A stretch of DNA of 64,000 nucleotides. Source: Nitrosospira sp. (GTDB lineage: Bacteria > Pseudomonadota > Gammaproteobacteria > Burkholderiales > Nitrosomonadaceae). Position 1 is the stretch's first letter. Each line of letters starts with the position of its first letter. The position numbers were made by a program, and so were the translations under genes. Location of the stretch: assembly GCA_013821425.1 (NCBI GenBank), contig JACDGV010000007.1, forward strand, positions 36,292 through 100,291, read 5' to 3'. Below are positions 50,830-60,717 of the stretch, in pieces. Below the pieces are notes generated by a model. The model searched no databases. It worked only from the letters and a program-made list of their open reading frames with translations, and had not been told where the DNA came from.

Positions 50830-53487
50830 TCAAGATTTCGGCCTATGGGTTGAAGCCCGCATTAGCGCGGGAAGTATCACAAGTGTGCAGATGAGAGTAA
50901 AAATCAACCCCACGGTGAGTAGAATACCCATGCTGGCGGTGCCCGGATGCGACGAGAACGTGAGACTCCCGAAACCAGCCAACGTAGTCAGGGAGCTGAA
51001 GAAGATTGCGCGCGTGGTGCTGGTATGGATCAGGTTTTCGTGAATCGATCCGCCCCGGCGGCTTCGATGCACCATATGAAGAGCGCTATCGATACCGATA
51101 CCCAGCAGCAATGGCAGAGCGATGATGTTGGCAAAGTTGAAGGGAACGTTCAGCACAACGGTCAAGGCCGTGGTAAAGATGGCCGCCAGCATAAGCGGAA
51201 CGAGTACCAGCAATGAGTATACGACACTGCGCAGCAAAACCAGGAGCACTATCACTACTCCCGCAATTGCCAATGTGAAAGCCTGAACGAAAGCCTCCAC
51301 GACGGCTTCCCCGGCCTCGAGACTCACCATGGGCGCTCCCGTTGCCTGAGGGGCCACTTTTTGCACCGCTCGCACAAACCGCCGCAGCGCTTGGTTGTCG
51401 TTGATGTCCTCAGCTGGATAAATTGCCACCCGGTACTCCCCCGACTGACTATGCCAACGGCCGCTCAATTTTGCCGGCAGGTCGTGTTCATCGAATGAAG
51501 CGGCTTCAGTGGAAGTCCGTAAACCATGCAAGGCCGCAGGCAGCGTCGCAAGCAGATCCCCTTCGACAAGCTGCAGCAGCCGGGCTTTCTCACCCCCGCT
51601 GGCCGCGTCGAGCTGAGCCAGCAACCCGGTGAGAGAAGCCTTGAGGTTGCGCACGCTTACGGATGCGGAATGATCCGGGCGCTCGGCAAGGAACCGGTCC
51701 AGGGAGGCCGCAAGCAAACTCAGCGCGGCATGTTGCTCCACGGATGCCTGCTCCCCGGCCGCACGGGTCCGGGTGGACAGCGCGACCGGCCCCATCGTCA
51801 GCGCCATCTCTTCAATCAGCGCAAGTTTTTCATCCTGCGCACCGGGCACGAAATCAAGAATCGTTACTACCCTGCTCACAGCAGGCAGATTCTTCAACCG
51901 CTGGGCCAGAAGGTCCGCCTCATCGCGGTTATTAACCAGCGCAACGGCATGCCAGGGGGAGCTGTCGGTATCGGCAAGAAGGATGCGGAAGGCTTGCACC
52001 GCTTCTCCCTCGGCATTTTGCATATTCAGCAGGTTGTAGTCAAACTTTACCCGGGGCAAAATCGCAGCGGCGGCGATAAACCCCACTACGGTGATAACGT
52101 ACACGGGCTTGCGCCACCTCAGCGTGAACTCAAGCAGCTTTCCCAGAGGTTGTTTTTCGGCACCGGGAATCGCGGAGCGCGGTGTGGGCAGATACCGCTG
52201 CAGGGCCGGCACCAGGGTGAGAGTAACCATCAGGCTGATCAGCATTCCCGTACCTGAGATCAGCCCAAGCTCAGCAACACCACGGTAAGCGGTTGGCATA
52301 AACGCATAGAAGGCGAGGGCCGTTGTGAGTGCACAGGCAAACAGCGCACCGCCACTCTCGCCGCCCGCCTCGTGAATTGCATCGGCAGCGGACAGGCCCC
52401 GCCCCAGTATCTCTCGGTGCCGCATGAGAAAATGGGTCGCGAAATCGAGCCCGAGACCTATATAGAGCACGGCAAACGCTATCGAAATTACATTCAGGTG
52501 ACCAACCGCAGCCGTGGCGAACGCGGCGGTAAGAAGCAGGCCGGATATCAGGCTCAGCAACAGCACCGCTACCGGTCTGACTGCCCGCAGGCCAATGTAG
52601 AGCACGACAGCCACCATCAGCAGCGCTATTATGCCGGCATATTCCATGCCGCTTAGTGCGCTGTTAAGCTCCTCGTAGGCTAACGCAACCTCACCGGTAA
52701 CGTGCAGGCGCATCGGGCTGTCTTCCGTTATGCCAAGTTCCCGTGCCGTCGCACGTAGTGAGGCAATAGATTGTTCTGCGGCGAACAGTTCAGTGTAGTC
52801 CATCACGGGCTTCACCATAATCAACTGCCGGTAGCGGCTTTTCTGCGGCTCGCCACTGAAGAGGGTTTGCCACGATAACGGCCTCGCCTCGCCCCCGAGC
52901 CGAGCCGCCACGGTGGCACCCACGCCACTGAAGACGGGCCGTAGTTCAAGGCTGCGTCCCTTGCGCAACTCATCTACCGCCTCCGTCAGCACGGAAGCGA
53001 AGGTTTCAAGCGAGGGATCCTCGGCAATTCGTGCTATCAGCGGTTGGGCCGCAGCCAGGCGGTCGGTAATCCGCTCCAACTCCGGAACATCCTGGTACAG
53101 CAGTCCATTCCGGATCAGGAACTCGTCCACGTTGGGCGCGTAGACATCGTGAAAATTCTTATCCTGTTCCAGCCGCGCTGCCAGGCGCCCGGCGGCCGCT
53201 TGAGCCTGCTCGGGCGTCGGTGCTTCCAGCACCAATAACAGGATATCGGCGTCCTCGGGAAACGCCGCGCGGTAGCGCTCGTCATTGGCACGAAACGGCA
53301 GATCCTCGGAGAGCATGTCCGTGGTATCAGTGTCCATGCCGAGGTTGCGCGCCGTATATACAGCACAGGCGGCTCCGATCAGCGCCGCCGCGAGTAAAAC
53401 CCATCCCGCGAAACGATAACTAGTAGCCGCCCAGCAGGAAAAAAAGCGGTAAATGAGGCCGCGAGAGGCTTGGATGGGCGTAGTCAT
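50830..53487 (-). CDS. hpnN: Hopanoid RND transporter HpnN (MMPL family)
   Basis: 885-residue RND/MMPL protein: two repeats, each with a periplasmic loop and about six membrane segments (N-terminal TM near residue 25; clusters at ~280-420 and ~745-875). SIAFAVLYIGLGLDFATHFLMRH and NIIALPLLLGIGIDSALHMVHR are the paired TM4-like segments. HpnN moves hopanoids to the outer membrane in Rhodopseudomonas and Burkholderia. Here hpnM and mlaA flank it. The start at 53487 is consistent (TTPIQASRGLIYRFFSCW). Confidence 0.93.
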   Translation of the reverse strand: MTTPIQASRGLIYRFFSCWAATSYRFAGWVLLAAALIGAACAVYTARNLGMDTDTTDMLSEDLPFRANDERYRAAFPEDADILLLVLEAPTPEQAQAAAGRLAARLEQDKNFHDVYAPNVDEFLIRNGLLYQDVPELERITDRLAAAQPLIARIAEDPSLETFASVLTEAVDELRKGRSLELRPVFSGVGATVAARLGGEARPLSWQTLFSGEPQKSRYRQLIMVKPVMDYTELFAAEQSIASLRATARELGITEDSPMRLHVTGEVALAYEELNSALSGMEYAGIIALLMVAVVLYIGLRAVRPVAVLLLSLISGLLLTAAFATAAVGHLNVISIAFAVLYIGLGLDFATHFLMRHREILGRGLSAADAIHEAGGESGGALFACALTTALAFYAFMPTAYRGVAELGLISGTGMLISLMVTLTLVPALQRYLPTPRSAIPGAEKQPLGKLLEFTLRWRKPVYVITVVGFIAAAAILPRVKFDYNLLNMQNAEGEAVQAFRILLADTDSSPWHAVALVNNRDEADLLAQRLKNLPAVSRVVTILDFVPGAQDEKLALIEEMALTMGPVALSTRTRAAGEQASVEQHAALSLLAASLDRFLAERPDHSASVSVRNLKASLTGLLAQLDAASGGEKARLLQLVEGDLLATLPAALHGLRTSTEAASFDEHDLPAKLSGRWHSQSGEYRVAIYPAEDINDNQALRRFVRAVQKVAPQATGAPMVSLEAGEAVVEAFVQAFTLAIAGVVIVLLVLLRSVVYSLLVLVPLMLAAIFTTALTVVLNVPFNFANIIALPLLLGIGIDSALHMVHRSRRGGSIHENLIHTSTTRAIFFSSLTTLAGFGSLTFSSHPGTASMGILLTVGLIFTLICTLVILPALMRASTHRPKS

Positions 53488-53544
53488 GCTTCAGGAGGGG
53501 AACGATCGCCGTTGTGCCGCGGGCGAGAATTGTTTGGAGGTTCG

Positions 53545-54174
53545 CTAACCGTTTTCAGTCAGGGCGATCTTTTCCCTGAGCATATCGATGAGCGCTGGAA
53601 AACCGTCACGTTGCAGGATGGCGCGGTACTCAACCCGCTTGAGCGCCAGATCGCTGACTCCGTCCGCCAGGACGTTGACAATTCGCCATCCATCCGGCGC
53701 CTGGCGCAGGACGTAGTCAAAGCGCACGGGCTCACCCCTCGGCCGAACCAGCCTGCTGCGCACCATGACCTGATTTCTCGGCAAGGATTGTTGCTCCAAG
53801 ATTTCGAAATGCTCACCCTCATGACTCTTGAACCACCCCGCGTAACTGCCAATGCTGAGCTTCCGGAATACGTCAGTAAAGGTACGCTGCTGCCCGGCAT
53901 CCAGCTGAGCCCAGTTAGCTCCAAGCGCCGTGCGGGCGATAAAATCCAGTTCATGAGTTTTGTCTACCACGGGAGCCAGCAACTCGAAGCGGCCCTTGTA
54001 TCCCAGTGTCGGCCCTTCGCGCATCGCCCTGGTCAATGCGTCATGCACTTCGCTTACAATCTGCTCCGGGCCCGCACGCACCTGATCCTCAGCTGAAGAT
54101 CCAGGCACGGCCAGCAGCATGACCCCCACCATCTGGAACTGTAATAGGAACTTGATTGCCCTCAGGGCCTTCAT
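53545..54174 (-). CDS. hpnM: Hopanoid-associated periplasmic protein HpnM (MlaC/Ttg2D-like)
   Basis: About 209 residues. Signal peptide ~1-27 (MKALRAIKFLLQFQMVG... ending SSA). The mature part is the MlaC fold: IVSEVHDALTRAM, FELLAPVVDKTHELDFIARTALG, FRKLSIGSYAGWF, and the C-terminal IVNVLADGVSDLALKRVEYRAIL. MlaC proteins carry phospholipid across the periplasm; HpnM may do so for hopanoids, next to HpnN. The start at 54174 was chosen because GAAGG sits 8 bases upstream; 54189 and 54249 are alternatives. Confidence 0.9.
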   Translation of the reverse strand: MKALRAIKFLLQFQMVGVMLLAVPGSSAEDQVRAGPEQIVSEVHDALTRAMREGPTLGYKGRFELLAPVVDKTHELDFIARTALGANWAQLDAGQQRTFTDVFRKLSIGSYAGWFKSHEGEHFEILEQQSLPRNQVMVRSRLVRPRGEPVRFDYVLRQAPDGWRIVNVLADGVSDLALKRVEYRAILQRDGFPALIDMLREKIALTENG

Positions 54175-54268
54175 ATCGGGAACCTTCATAGCAAGTGCGC
54201 TGACTACCATCAAAGGCCTTGTCGAATTGCTATACCGGCAAGGCTCCAAGGCAAGACCGTCCGCGCTG

Positions 54269-55378
54269 TTAGCGTTCGACCTTCACGGGAATTCCAGCGA
54301 GCGTTTTTGGAAGCTTCGATTCTTCGGATACCCATTTGGGCGTCGCCTCGGCTACCATTGGACCGGTTGTTTTGGGACCCCGGATTGAGGTGAGCAATGC
54401 CTTGACCGGATGCTGTAGCATGTCTTCAACCGCCGACGCCTCATAGCCACAATGCGCCATGCATTGCGCACACTTGGGATTGCTGCTGTTGCCATATTTC
54501 TCCCACGGCGTGTCGTCCAGCAGTTCCTGGAAAGTAGCTGCATAACCCTCATCCGACAGAAGATAGCAAGGCTTTTGCCAGCCAAATACGTTGCGAGTCG
54601 GGTTACCCCATGGGGTACATTGATAGTTCTGGTTACCAGCAAGAAAATCAAGATAAAGCGAGGAATGGTTCAACTTCCATTTGCGCGTCTTGCCTATCTT
54701 GAAAATACCCCGAAACAAATTCTTGGTATCCTTTCCCTTGATAAAAATATCCTGCCTTGGCGCCCGCTCATAACTGAATCCGGGCGCGATGGTTGCACCC
54801 TCGATACCCAGCTCCATGGCGTAATCCAGAAACTCGGCCACGTCTTCCGGGGTCTCGCCCTGAAATAGCGTACAGTTTACTGTGACCCTGAACCCTTTCG
54901 CTACCGCCAGTTTTATGGCTTCGACCGCGCGGTCGAAAACTCCATCCTGGCAAACCGAGGCATCATGCCTCGCTTTCAGGCCATCCAGATGGATGGAAAA
55001 AGTTAGATAGGGAGATGGTGTGTAATCGTCCATCTTCTTTTTCAACAAAACCGCATTGGTGCATAGATAGATATACTTCTTTCGCTCGACAATGCCGGCA
55101 ACGATCTGCGGCATTTCCTTGTGTATCAGCGGTTCGCCACCTGGAATGGACACCATTGGCGCGCCACACTCGTCAACGGCCTCCATGCACTGATCAAATG
55201 TAAGGCGCTGGTCAAGAATATGGTCGGGATAATCAATTTTGCCGCACCCCGCACAGGCCAGGTTGCACCGGAACAAAGGCTCAAGCATCAGAACCATAGG
55301 ATACTTTTTTACTCCCCCCAGCTTCTGCTTCAGGAGATAGGTGCCAACAGCCAGCTGCTGACGTAAAGGAACTCCCAT
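54269..55378 (-). CDS. hpnH: Adenosyl-hopene transferase HpnH (radical SAM)
   Basis: About 369 residues. Radical-SAM cluster CNLACAGC (Cys38, Cys42, Cys45), SPASM-like C-terminal cysteines (PKCAQCMAHCGY), and MVSIPGGEPLIH and FSIHLDGLKARHD in the barrel. Adds 5'-deoxyadenosyl to hopene, the first step of side-chain synthesis. HpnG then removes adenine. The ATG at 55378 (MGVPLRQQLA) was chosen because GGAGGG lies 6 bases upstream and the sequence matches homologues; 55402 adds 8 residues. First gene of the operon. Confidence 0.96.
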   Translation of the reverse strand: MGVPLRQQLAVGTYLLKQKLGGVKKYPMVLMLEPLFRCNLACAGCGKIDYPDHILDQRLTFDQCMEAVDECGAPMVSIPGGEPLIHKEMPQIVAGIVERKKYIYLCTNAVLLKKKMDDYTPSPYLTFSIHLDGLKARHDASVCQDGVFDRAVEAIKLAVAKGFRVTVNCTLFQGETPEDVAEFLDYAMELGIEGATIAPGFSYERAPRQDIFIKGKDTKNLFRGIFKIGKTRKWKLNHSSLYLDFLAGNQNYQCTPWGNPTRNVFGWQKPCYLLSDEGYAATFQELLDDTPWEKYGNSSNPKCAQCMAHCGYEASAVEDMLQHPVKALLTSIRGPKTTGPMVAEATPKWVSEESKLPKTLAGIPVKVER

Positions 55379-55800
55379 GTCAAACCCTCCAAAAAACTTC
55401 AATAACTGATTAGTCTAGGCAAATGAGCGCTGGTCTGATTCCCTGTCGCTTCTTAAGCCGGACTTGATATACAGATACACTTCCTGCCCGATGCACAGCT
55501 TCAACAAAAGTGAATCGCGTTATTTCACTAGTCAACTGATCAGCATTAGTCACACTTGTAAACGCTGCTTGCATCCTTCCCGGAGATATAGGATGTTACC
55601 TGACAGAGCATCTCCCAATTATCCATTTATCCTGAATCAGACAACGAAGAGTAAGGATATTAGCACGTAAGTCTAATAAACTAAACACATAACCACTTCC
55701 TGGTCAAGGAGCGCAGGATAACCAAAAGCCTGAAATTAATACGCTCCTTCCCTGGACGGATTTCGCAGTTTGAACAAATTTCTGACTGGCACGGCGTAAA
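55379..55800. other. Intergenic region upstream of hpnH
   Basis: About 420 bases between the hpnH start and the porin terminator. AT-rich. It presumably contains the hopanoid operon promoter. No convincing -35/-10 pair, small gene or repeat was found. Confidence 0.5.
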
Positions 55801-55838
55801 AAAACAAGCTAAAAAAATGGGGCGCCGAGGCGCCCCAT
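55801..55838 (-). terminator. Rho-independent terminator of the porin gene
   Basis: On the minus strand ATGGGGCGCC (55838-55829) pairs with GGCGCCCCAT (55826-55817), a 10-bp stem, followed by TTTTTTTAGCTTGTTTTTTT-like sequence. It begins ~20 bases after the porin stop. Confidence 0.92.
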
Positions 55839-55856
55839 GCCTAACTGCGTGCTAAA

Positions 55857-57131
55857 TTAAAAGTTGTGACGGACACCAATTGTGTAGGTGGAGCGATTGG
55901 CGCCAGAGGCGACATAATTTGGTGCAGCGTAGGACACAGTCCCGCCCAAGTCATTAACGTCCGCGCCATTAGGGTTGGTCACATACACCTTCTGATAGCC
56001 ACCGAAGAGGCTGGTGCGCTTGCTCAGGTTATGAATCGCGCCCACTGTAAAGCTGTCAACATTGCGTCTTGCTGCCGCGTTTACACCGCCCGCATGCGCG
56101 TTGGTCATGCCACCCTGGGCCACCAAGGTGGTGTTACCCATCCGGTATTGCGCGCTGGCATGCCACATGTTGCCATCACCACCCCAGTTCATCGCGGAAT
56201 TGCATTGCCCGGAGACAAGGCCGGTATCAAGCGGGTTTGCGGTCAAGGAAGCAGCCGTGGTACAGGTTGCCGCGCCGATGGCGTTGTTGATATCCTCATA
56301 TTGGCCGGCCAGCTTAAAGTTTTGAACATTCAATGCTCCACCAACACGCCACACTTCTTCGGTTCTAAGACCTGCGGCCCTCTGAATATTATTGGCGTTG
56401 TCCCTGGAGTAGCCACCGAAGACATCAAATCCCATGCCCATGTAATCGAAACTGTATTTGGCCGCGGCCTGGCCATCGAATTCGCCGTTTCTGCCACCGG
56501 TGTTGCCATTGCTGCCCAAACCTCCCGGCAGAAAACCGGATACAACGCTACCCTCTTGAAGCGGATTAAGCGTGTTCGCATCACCGGGCATGAACAAGGC
56601 GGCGAAGGAGAAACCCTGCAGGTCGCCTATAACCGCGGAGTCAAAGCGGATTGCGCTGTTGACGAAGCTGTTCGCGCCTGACCCCAGGCCGTTGGCGGCT
56701 CCGGACATCGTACCGCCAGCGCCGTTGGCTTGCAGGGTGGTATAGGCAAATGGGTCAATCGTCATGCCGCCTGCAAAGTCCTTGAAGGGGGACTGAACAC
56801 GACCGAATTTGATATCCCCCCACTGACCGCTTGACAAGCCCACCCATTGTTCACGAGGAGTAGTGGCGGAACCGGAACCGGCATTCAGGCCCATCTCCAA
56901 GCGAGCGTTGGCTTTCAGCCCCATTCCCAGATCCTCGGTGATGTGCAGGCCCCAACGCGAGGAGCGGGAGTTATCCTGGAGCGCGCCCTGGCTGGGCTGA
57001 CTTGCAAAGTCGACGAGGCTGTATTCAGCTTGTACCCGGCCAAAAATCGTGACATTTGTCCCCTGAGCGGATGCAACCACGGGGGCGGCGAGTGAACCGG
57101 CAACCGCCAGCGCAATCAGTTTCTTTTTCAT
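55857..57131 (-). CDS. Gram-negative porin (betaproteobacterial type)
   Basis: 424-residue outer-membrane porin. Signal peptide ~1-22 (KKKLIALAVAGSLAAPVVASA, cleaved before QGTNV). The barrel begins VTIFGRVQAEYSLVDF and ends with aromatic TIGVRHNF, the BAM recognition signal. Typical are LGMGLKANARLEMGL, REQWVGLSSGQWGDIKFGR and KRTSLFGGYQKVY. Expected to be a 16-strand trimeric diffusion pore. Ala/Gly/Asn-rich composition and a strong private terminator suggest high expression. GGAGAT precedes the ATG. Solute preference is unknown. Confidence 0.94.
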   Translation of the reverse strand: MKKKLIALAVAGSLAAPVVASAQGTNVTIFGRVQAEYSLVDFASQPSQGALQDNSRSSRWGLHITEDLGMGLKANARLEMGLNAGSGSATTPREQWVGLSSGQWGDIKFGRVQSPFKDFAGGMTIDPFAYTTLQANGAGGTMSGAANGLGSGANSFVNSAIRFDSAVIGDLQGFSFAALFMPGDANTLNPLQEGSVVSGFLPGGLGSNGNTGGRNGEFDGQAAAKYSFDYMGMGFDVFGGYSRDNANNIQRAAGLRTEEVWRVGGALNVQNFKLAGQYEDINNAIGAATCTTAASLTANPLDTGLVSGQCNSAMNWGGDGNMWHASAQYRMGNTTLVAQGGMTNAHAGGVNAAARRNVDSFTVGAIHNLSKRTSLFGGYQKVYVTNPNGADVNDLGGTVSYAAPNYVASGANRSTYTIGVRHNF

Positions 57132-57373
57132 GTGGATATCTCCTTTAAAGTTGAAACGGTGGGGGGGCTCTCACCGACCCTATTTCGGTGAAGTTTGTCC
57201 CGCTGCCTGGACCTCTCTGGATGAGAGGGTTGAGAGATTGTGCCTAACGCGGCAACGCCTAGCAAGGAAATAACAAGAGTTTCGAGATATGGATGCGGGA
57301 TGTGTTGCTTTTTTACAACAAAACATCCTGGCTGCGATTTGGGGAGAAAAGCCGTGGCGCAATTCACGCGCAC

Positions 57374-58234
57374 TCAGGTCCGGACTGTATCAGTGCCAGC
57401 TGGGCCGAATAAACGACTTAGCTCCTCCCCCGGATCATTGGCACGCATGAAAGCCTCTCCCACCAGGAAAGCGTTGATCTCATGCTCGCGCATCACCGCG
57501 ACGTCAGCGGAGGCCAGAATGCCGCTTTCCGTAATTATCGTGCGCCCCCGGGGGATGCGGTCAAGCAATTGCAGGGTTGTATTCAGCCGGGTTTCAAAAG
57601 TTTGGAGATCGCGGTTATTAATACCGATCAATGGGGAAGTTAATTGCAGCGCGAGCTCCAGCTCAGCGCCATCATGGACTTCGACTAGAACCGCCATCCC
57701 CAGCTCGTGGGCGAGAGATTCCAGCCTGAGCATCCGCGCGACCTGTTTCTCCTCTTGCCCGCGAGCTTTCGTCGGAGAAAAAGATCCGCCGAAAGCGGCG
57801 ACAATAATCAGAATGCAGTCTGCTCCCATCGCCCGGGACTCAACCACCTGATATTCGTCGAGCATGAAATCCTTGCGCAACACGGGCAGATTGCAAGCCG
57901 CCCTTGCCTGTCTCAAGTGTTCCGCGCCGCCACTGAAAAATTGCACGTCGGTTAATACCGACAGACAGGTAGCGCCATGACGCGCATAGGCCGCGGCGAT
58001 AGCAGCCGGGTCGAACTGTGCGCGCAACACGCCCCTGCTGGGGCTGGCTTTCTTGATTTCCGCAATAACGGCCGGCAACCCGGCGTTAATTCTTTTTTGG
58101 AGCGCTCCGGCAAAATCGCGCGGCCGGGGTGCAACCTCGGCTTCGGCAAACAGTGCGGGTAATGGCTTTGCCAACTTTGAAGCAGCAACTTCTTGTAGCT
58201 TGGAGGCCAGAATTTTATGCAGGGTATTGGCCAT
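57374..58234 (-). CDS. trpC: Indole-3-glycerol phosphate synthase
   Basis: 286-residue TIM-barrel enzyme closing the indole ring in tryptophan synthesis. Signatures are [15 protein letters not shown] (catalytic Lys/Glu), [41 protein letters not shown] and [15 protein letters not shown]. Monofunctional (not fused to trpF). Starts 3 bases after trpD, so it is cotranscribed. Confidence 0.97.
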   Translation of the reverse strand: MANTLHKILASKLQEVAASKLAKPLPALFAEAEVAPRPRDFAGALQKRINAGLPAVIAEIKKASPSRGVLRAQFDPAAIAAAYARHGATCLSVLTDVQFFSGGAEHLRQARAACNLPVLRKDFMLDEYQVVESRAMGADCILIIVAAFGGSFSPTKARGQEEKQVARMLRLESLAHELGMAVLVEVHDGAELELALQLTSPLIGINNRDLQTFETRLNTTLQLLDRIPRGRTIITESGILASADVAVMREHEINAFLVGEAFMRANDPGEELSRLFGPAGTDTVRT

Positions 58235-58237
58235 TGA

Positions 58238-59281
58238 TTAAACCAGAGCCGCGTTGTCCCGATTCGAAAACTCGACCAGTTCCTGTAACTTTGCCATCGC
58301 GGCGCCGCTTTCCACCGCCGACCGGGCCTTTTCAACGCCCTGTTCCAGTGACTTTTCCACTCCGGCCACATAGATGGCGGCTCCCGCGTTAAGCACTACG
58401 ATGTTCAATGCGGGACCTGCCTGATTATCCAGCACGGACAGCAATATCTCCCTGGATTGGGCGCTATCGTGCACTTGTATTGTTTCGATAGGAGCAGTCT
58501 TCATGCCGAAGTCTTCTGGCGCGATGGAATATTCACTGACCTCTCCATTCCTGAGTTCACCTATACAGGTTTCACCGGCTATGGTTATTTCGTCCAGCCC
58601 TCCCTGCCCGTTCCTGCCGTGCACCACCATTACGTGATGGCTGCCTAGCCGCTGAAGCACATATGCAAGAATACCGACGAGATCGGGTTGAAATACGCCC
58701 AGCAACTGATTTTTTGCGCCGGCAGGATTGGTCAGCGGGCCAAGGATATTAAACAGGGTGCGTACACCGAGATCGCGCCGCACCGGCGCGGCATGTTTCA
58801 TGGCGCTGTGAAAATTGGGAGCGAACATGAAACCAAGTCCCGTTTCTCTTATGCTCTGCGCTATTTGACCTGGGGTCTGATTGATGTTGACACCAAGGAG
58901 TTCAAGCACATCCGCGCTTCCGGAATTGCTGGATACCGAACGCCCGCCGTGCTTGGCAACTCGCGCCCCGGCAGCGGCCGCGACAAAAGCCGCCGCGGTA
59001 GAAATATTGAAAGTGTGAGCCGCATCTCCGCCGGTACCGCAGGTATCCACCAGATGCCGGTCGTCGTGCACTTCCACGGGTGTGGCAAATTCCCGCATCA
59101 CCTGGGCGGCGGCTGTAATCTCGCCGATGGTTTCTTTTTTCACACGGAGCCCGGTGACGATGGCAGCCATCAGTGCGGGCGACAACTCTCCCCGCATGAT
59201 CTGACGCATGAGCGAGAGCATTTCGTCATGAAAAATTTCACGGTGTTCGATGATGCGCGCCAGCGCTTCCTGTGGTTTCAT
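58238..59281 (-). CDS. trpD: Anthranilate phosphoribosyltransferase
   Basis: 347 residues. Adds PRPP ribose phosphate to anthranilate. The glycine-rich PRPP site is [18 protein letters not shown], with [21 protein letters not shown] and [21 protein letters not shown]-like [16 protein letters not shown] is also present. Between trpG (73 bases upstream) and trpC. Confidence 0.97.
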   Translation of the reverse strand: MKPQEALARIIEHREIFHDEMLSLMRQIMRGELSPALMAAIVTGLRVKKETIGEITAAAQVMREFATPVEVHDDRHLVDTCGTGGDAAHTFNISTAAAFVAAAAGARVAKHGGRSVSSNSGSADVLELLGVNINQTPGQIAQSIRETGLGFMFAPNFHSAMKHAAPVRRDLGVRTLFNILGPLTNPAGAKNQLLGVFQPDLVGILAYVLQRLGSHHVMVVHGRNGQGGLDEITIAGETCIGELRNGEVSEYSIAPEDFGMKTAPIETIQVHDSAQSREILLSVLDNQAGPALNIVVLNAGAAIYVAGVEKSLEQGVEKARSAVESGAAMAKLQELVEFSNRDNAALV

Positions 59282-59354
59282 TCTGCCATCCCTTTTCTAC
59301 AATGCATCCGCCGCTTACTTCCCTTCACCAGACCTTAATCCGAATTTGGAAACG

Positions 59355-59918
59355 TCACTGGTTCAGAAAATTCTGCAGCATACGGTGTCCGTGCTCGGTA
59401 AACACGGATTCGGGGTGAAACTGAACGCCCTCGACAGCGCGGGTTCTGTGGCGCACACCCATGATTTCCCCCTCTTCCGTCCAGGCGGTTACCTCGAGGC
59501 AACCGGGAAGGCTTTCCGGCTCAATGACGAGAGAATGATAACGGGTGGCAGTGAAGGGATTGGGCAGAGTGTGAAACATTCCTTGCCCCGTGTGAAAAAT
59601 GGGTGATGTCTTACCATGCATGAGTTTCCGTGCGTGCACGATATTGGCGCCGAAAGCCTGCCCTATGCTCTGGTGGCCGAGACAGACACCCAGTATGGGA
59701 ACCCGGCCATTGCACAGCTCAATCAGCGGTACCGATATGCCTGCCCTGCTTGGCGTACAGGGGCCCGGAGAAATGACGATATGCGCGGGCTTTAACTTCA
59801 CAACCTCATCCGGGGTAATTTCATCATTGCGGAATACGATCACGTCCTCACCCAGTTCACCAAAATACTGCACCAGGTTGTAGGTGAAGGAATCGTAATT
59901 GTCTATCATCAACAGCAT
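59355..59918 (-). CDS. trpG: Anthranilate/aminodeoxychorismate synthase glutamine amidotransferase
   Basis: 187-residue class I glutaminase. Nucleophile Cys79 ([14 protein letters not shown]), and His168 with Glu170 (VQFHPESV). [12 protein letters not shown] marks the TrpG/PabA group. Supplies ammonia to TrpE and probably also to PabB. The partner trpE is not in this window: upstream is a 337-base non-coding gap. Confidence 0.95.
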   Translation of the reverse strand: MLLMIDNYDSFTYNLVQYFGELGEDVIVFRNDEITPDEVVKLKPAHIVISPGPCTPSRAGISVPLIELCNGRVPILGVCLGHQSIGQAFGANIVHARKLMHGKTSPIFHTGQGMFHTLPNPFTATRYHSLVIEPESLPGCLEVTAWTEEGEIMGVRHRTRAVEGVQFHPESVFTEHGHRMLQNFLNQ

Positions 59919-60255
59919 GTATGAATTTATGCGCGAGCAATCAGCCGAAAAATCTGCTTCTTCTACTGCCCTGTCACTCGTCTGGGGTTGCGAGTCCTGA
60001 CAGGAACGTTGGGACCGGTATTATCCCTTCTCGGAATCGGGCGGGCAAGAGGAATGAAAGATTCAAAACAACAGGACCTTCGCTCAAGGCCTTTTTGAAC
60101 AAGACCAGTAGGGCGGGTTGTGCCTAACAATCATGGCCCTCATGCTAAGCGTGTTTAGCGATCTCTGAAGAAGGATAAGCGGCCATTGAGGAAAGCTGCT
60201 TTTTACATCCTGTCACTGAATCGCCTTCCCGGGCCAGAGAAGGCTCGGATGCGAT
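59919..60255. other. Intergenic region upstream of trpG
   Basis: 337 bases between the trpG start and the stop of the following minus-strand gene. It should hold the trpGDC promoter. I saw no Trp-codon leader peptide, repeat or strong hairpin. Confidence 0.5.
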
Positions 60256-60717
60256 CTATTTGATACGCGCGACGGCGGCAAGCAGTTCGTCGTCATCCAT
60301 CAGGACCAACACCCGGAGACCGGCGCGCAGTAATTCACTCTTTTTTATCTGCCTGTCGTGATCAATGCAGCGTTGCTTAAGTACAGCGATTTCCTTGTGC
60401 TCGGTTTCGGGAATCGAATAACGATCGCGCACAAGTTTAATTTTTTTTTGCTTCGCGAGCTTGACCGTCTTATCCGTTTTTTCCTCTGACTTCCTCCGGG
60501 TCGCATGTTGCCGCGGCTTCTCATTCTCCTGAATGCCTAGTGATATTTTGGCTGAGCCCAGCGGTTCGGGAGTCTTGGGGGCTGGCAGGTTTTCCTCTTT
60601 ACGCACTTTGCGTATTGGGGCAGCCACCAGATCTTTCGTCGCTTTTGTCGACGTCACCGCCTCTTCCACCCCTTTGATCTTCGTTCTTGCGGGCTGCTTT
60701 CGTGATGTTGCTGTCAT
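60256..60717 (-). CDS. Hypothetical basic-tailed protein with conserved C-terminal helical domain
   Basis: 153-residue protein, no known function. Residues ~1-95 are disordered and rich in Lys, Arg, Thr, Pro and Ala (KQPARTKIKG, RRKSEEKTDKTVKL), like histone-H1-type tails. Residues ~98-150 (VRDRYSIPETEHKEI, KKSELLRAGLRVL, DELLAAVARI) form a helix-turn pattern seen at the C-terminus of many betaproteobacterial hypothetical proteins, resembling ribbon-helix-helix DNA-binding units. Nucleoid or DNA binding is inference. The ATG at 60717 was chosen for GGAGG ~9 bases upstream; the open frame extends to 60915 with no family support. Confidence 0.75.
   Translation of the reverse strand: MTATSRKQPARTKIKGVEEAVTSTKATKDLVAAPIRKVRKEENLPAPKTPEPLGSAKISLGIQENEKPRQHATRRKSEEKTDKTVKLAKQKKIKLVRDRYSIPETEHKEIAVLKQRCIDHDRQIKKSELLRAGLRVLVLMDDDELLAAVARIK

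Noticed and set aside
55464..55670. 68-codon plus-strand frame upstream of hpnH
   Set aside because: No Shine-Dalgarno and no domain features, in AT-rich promoter DNA.
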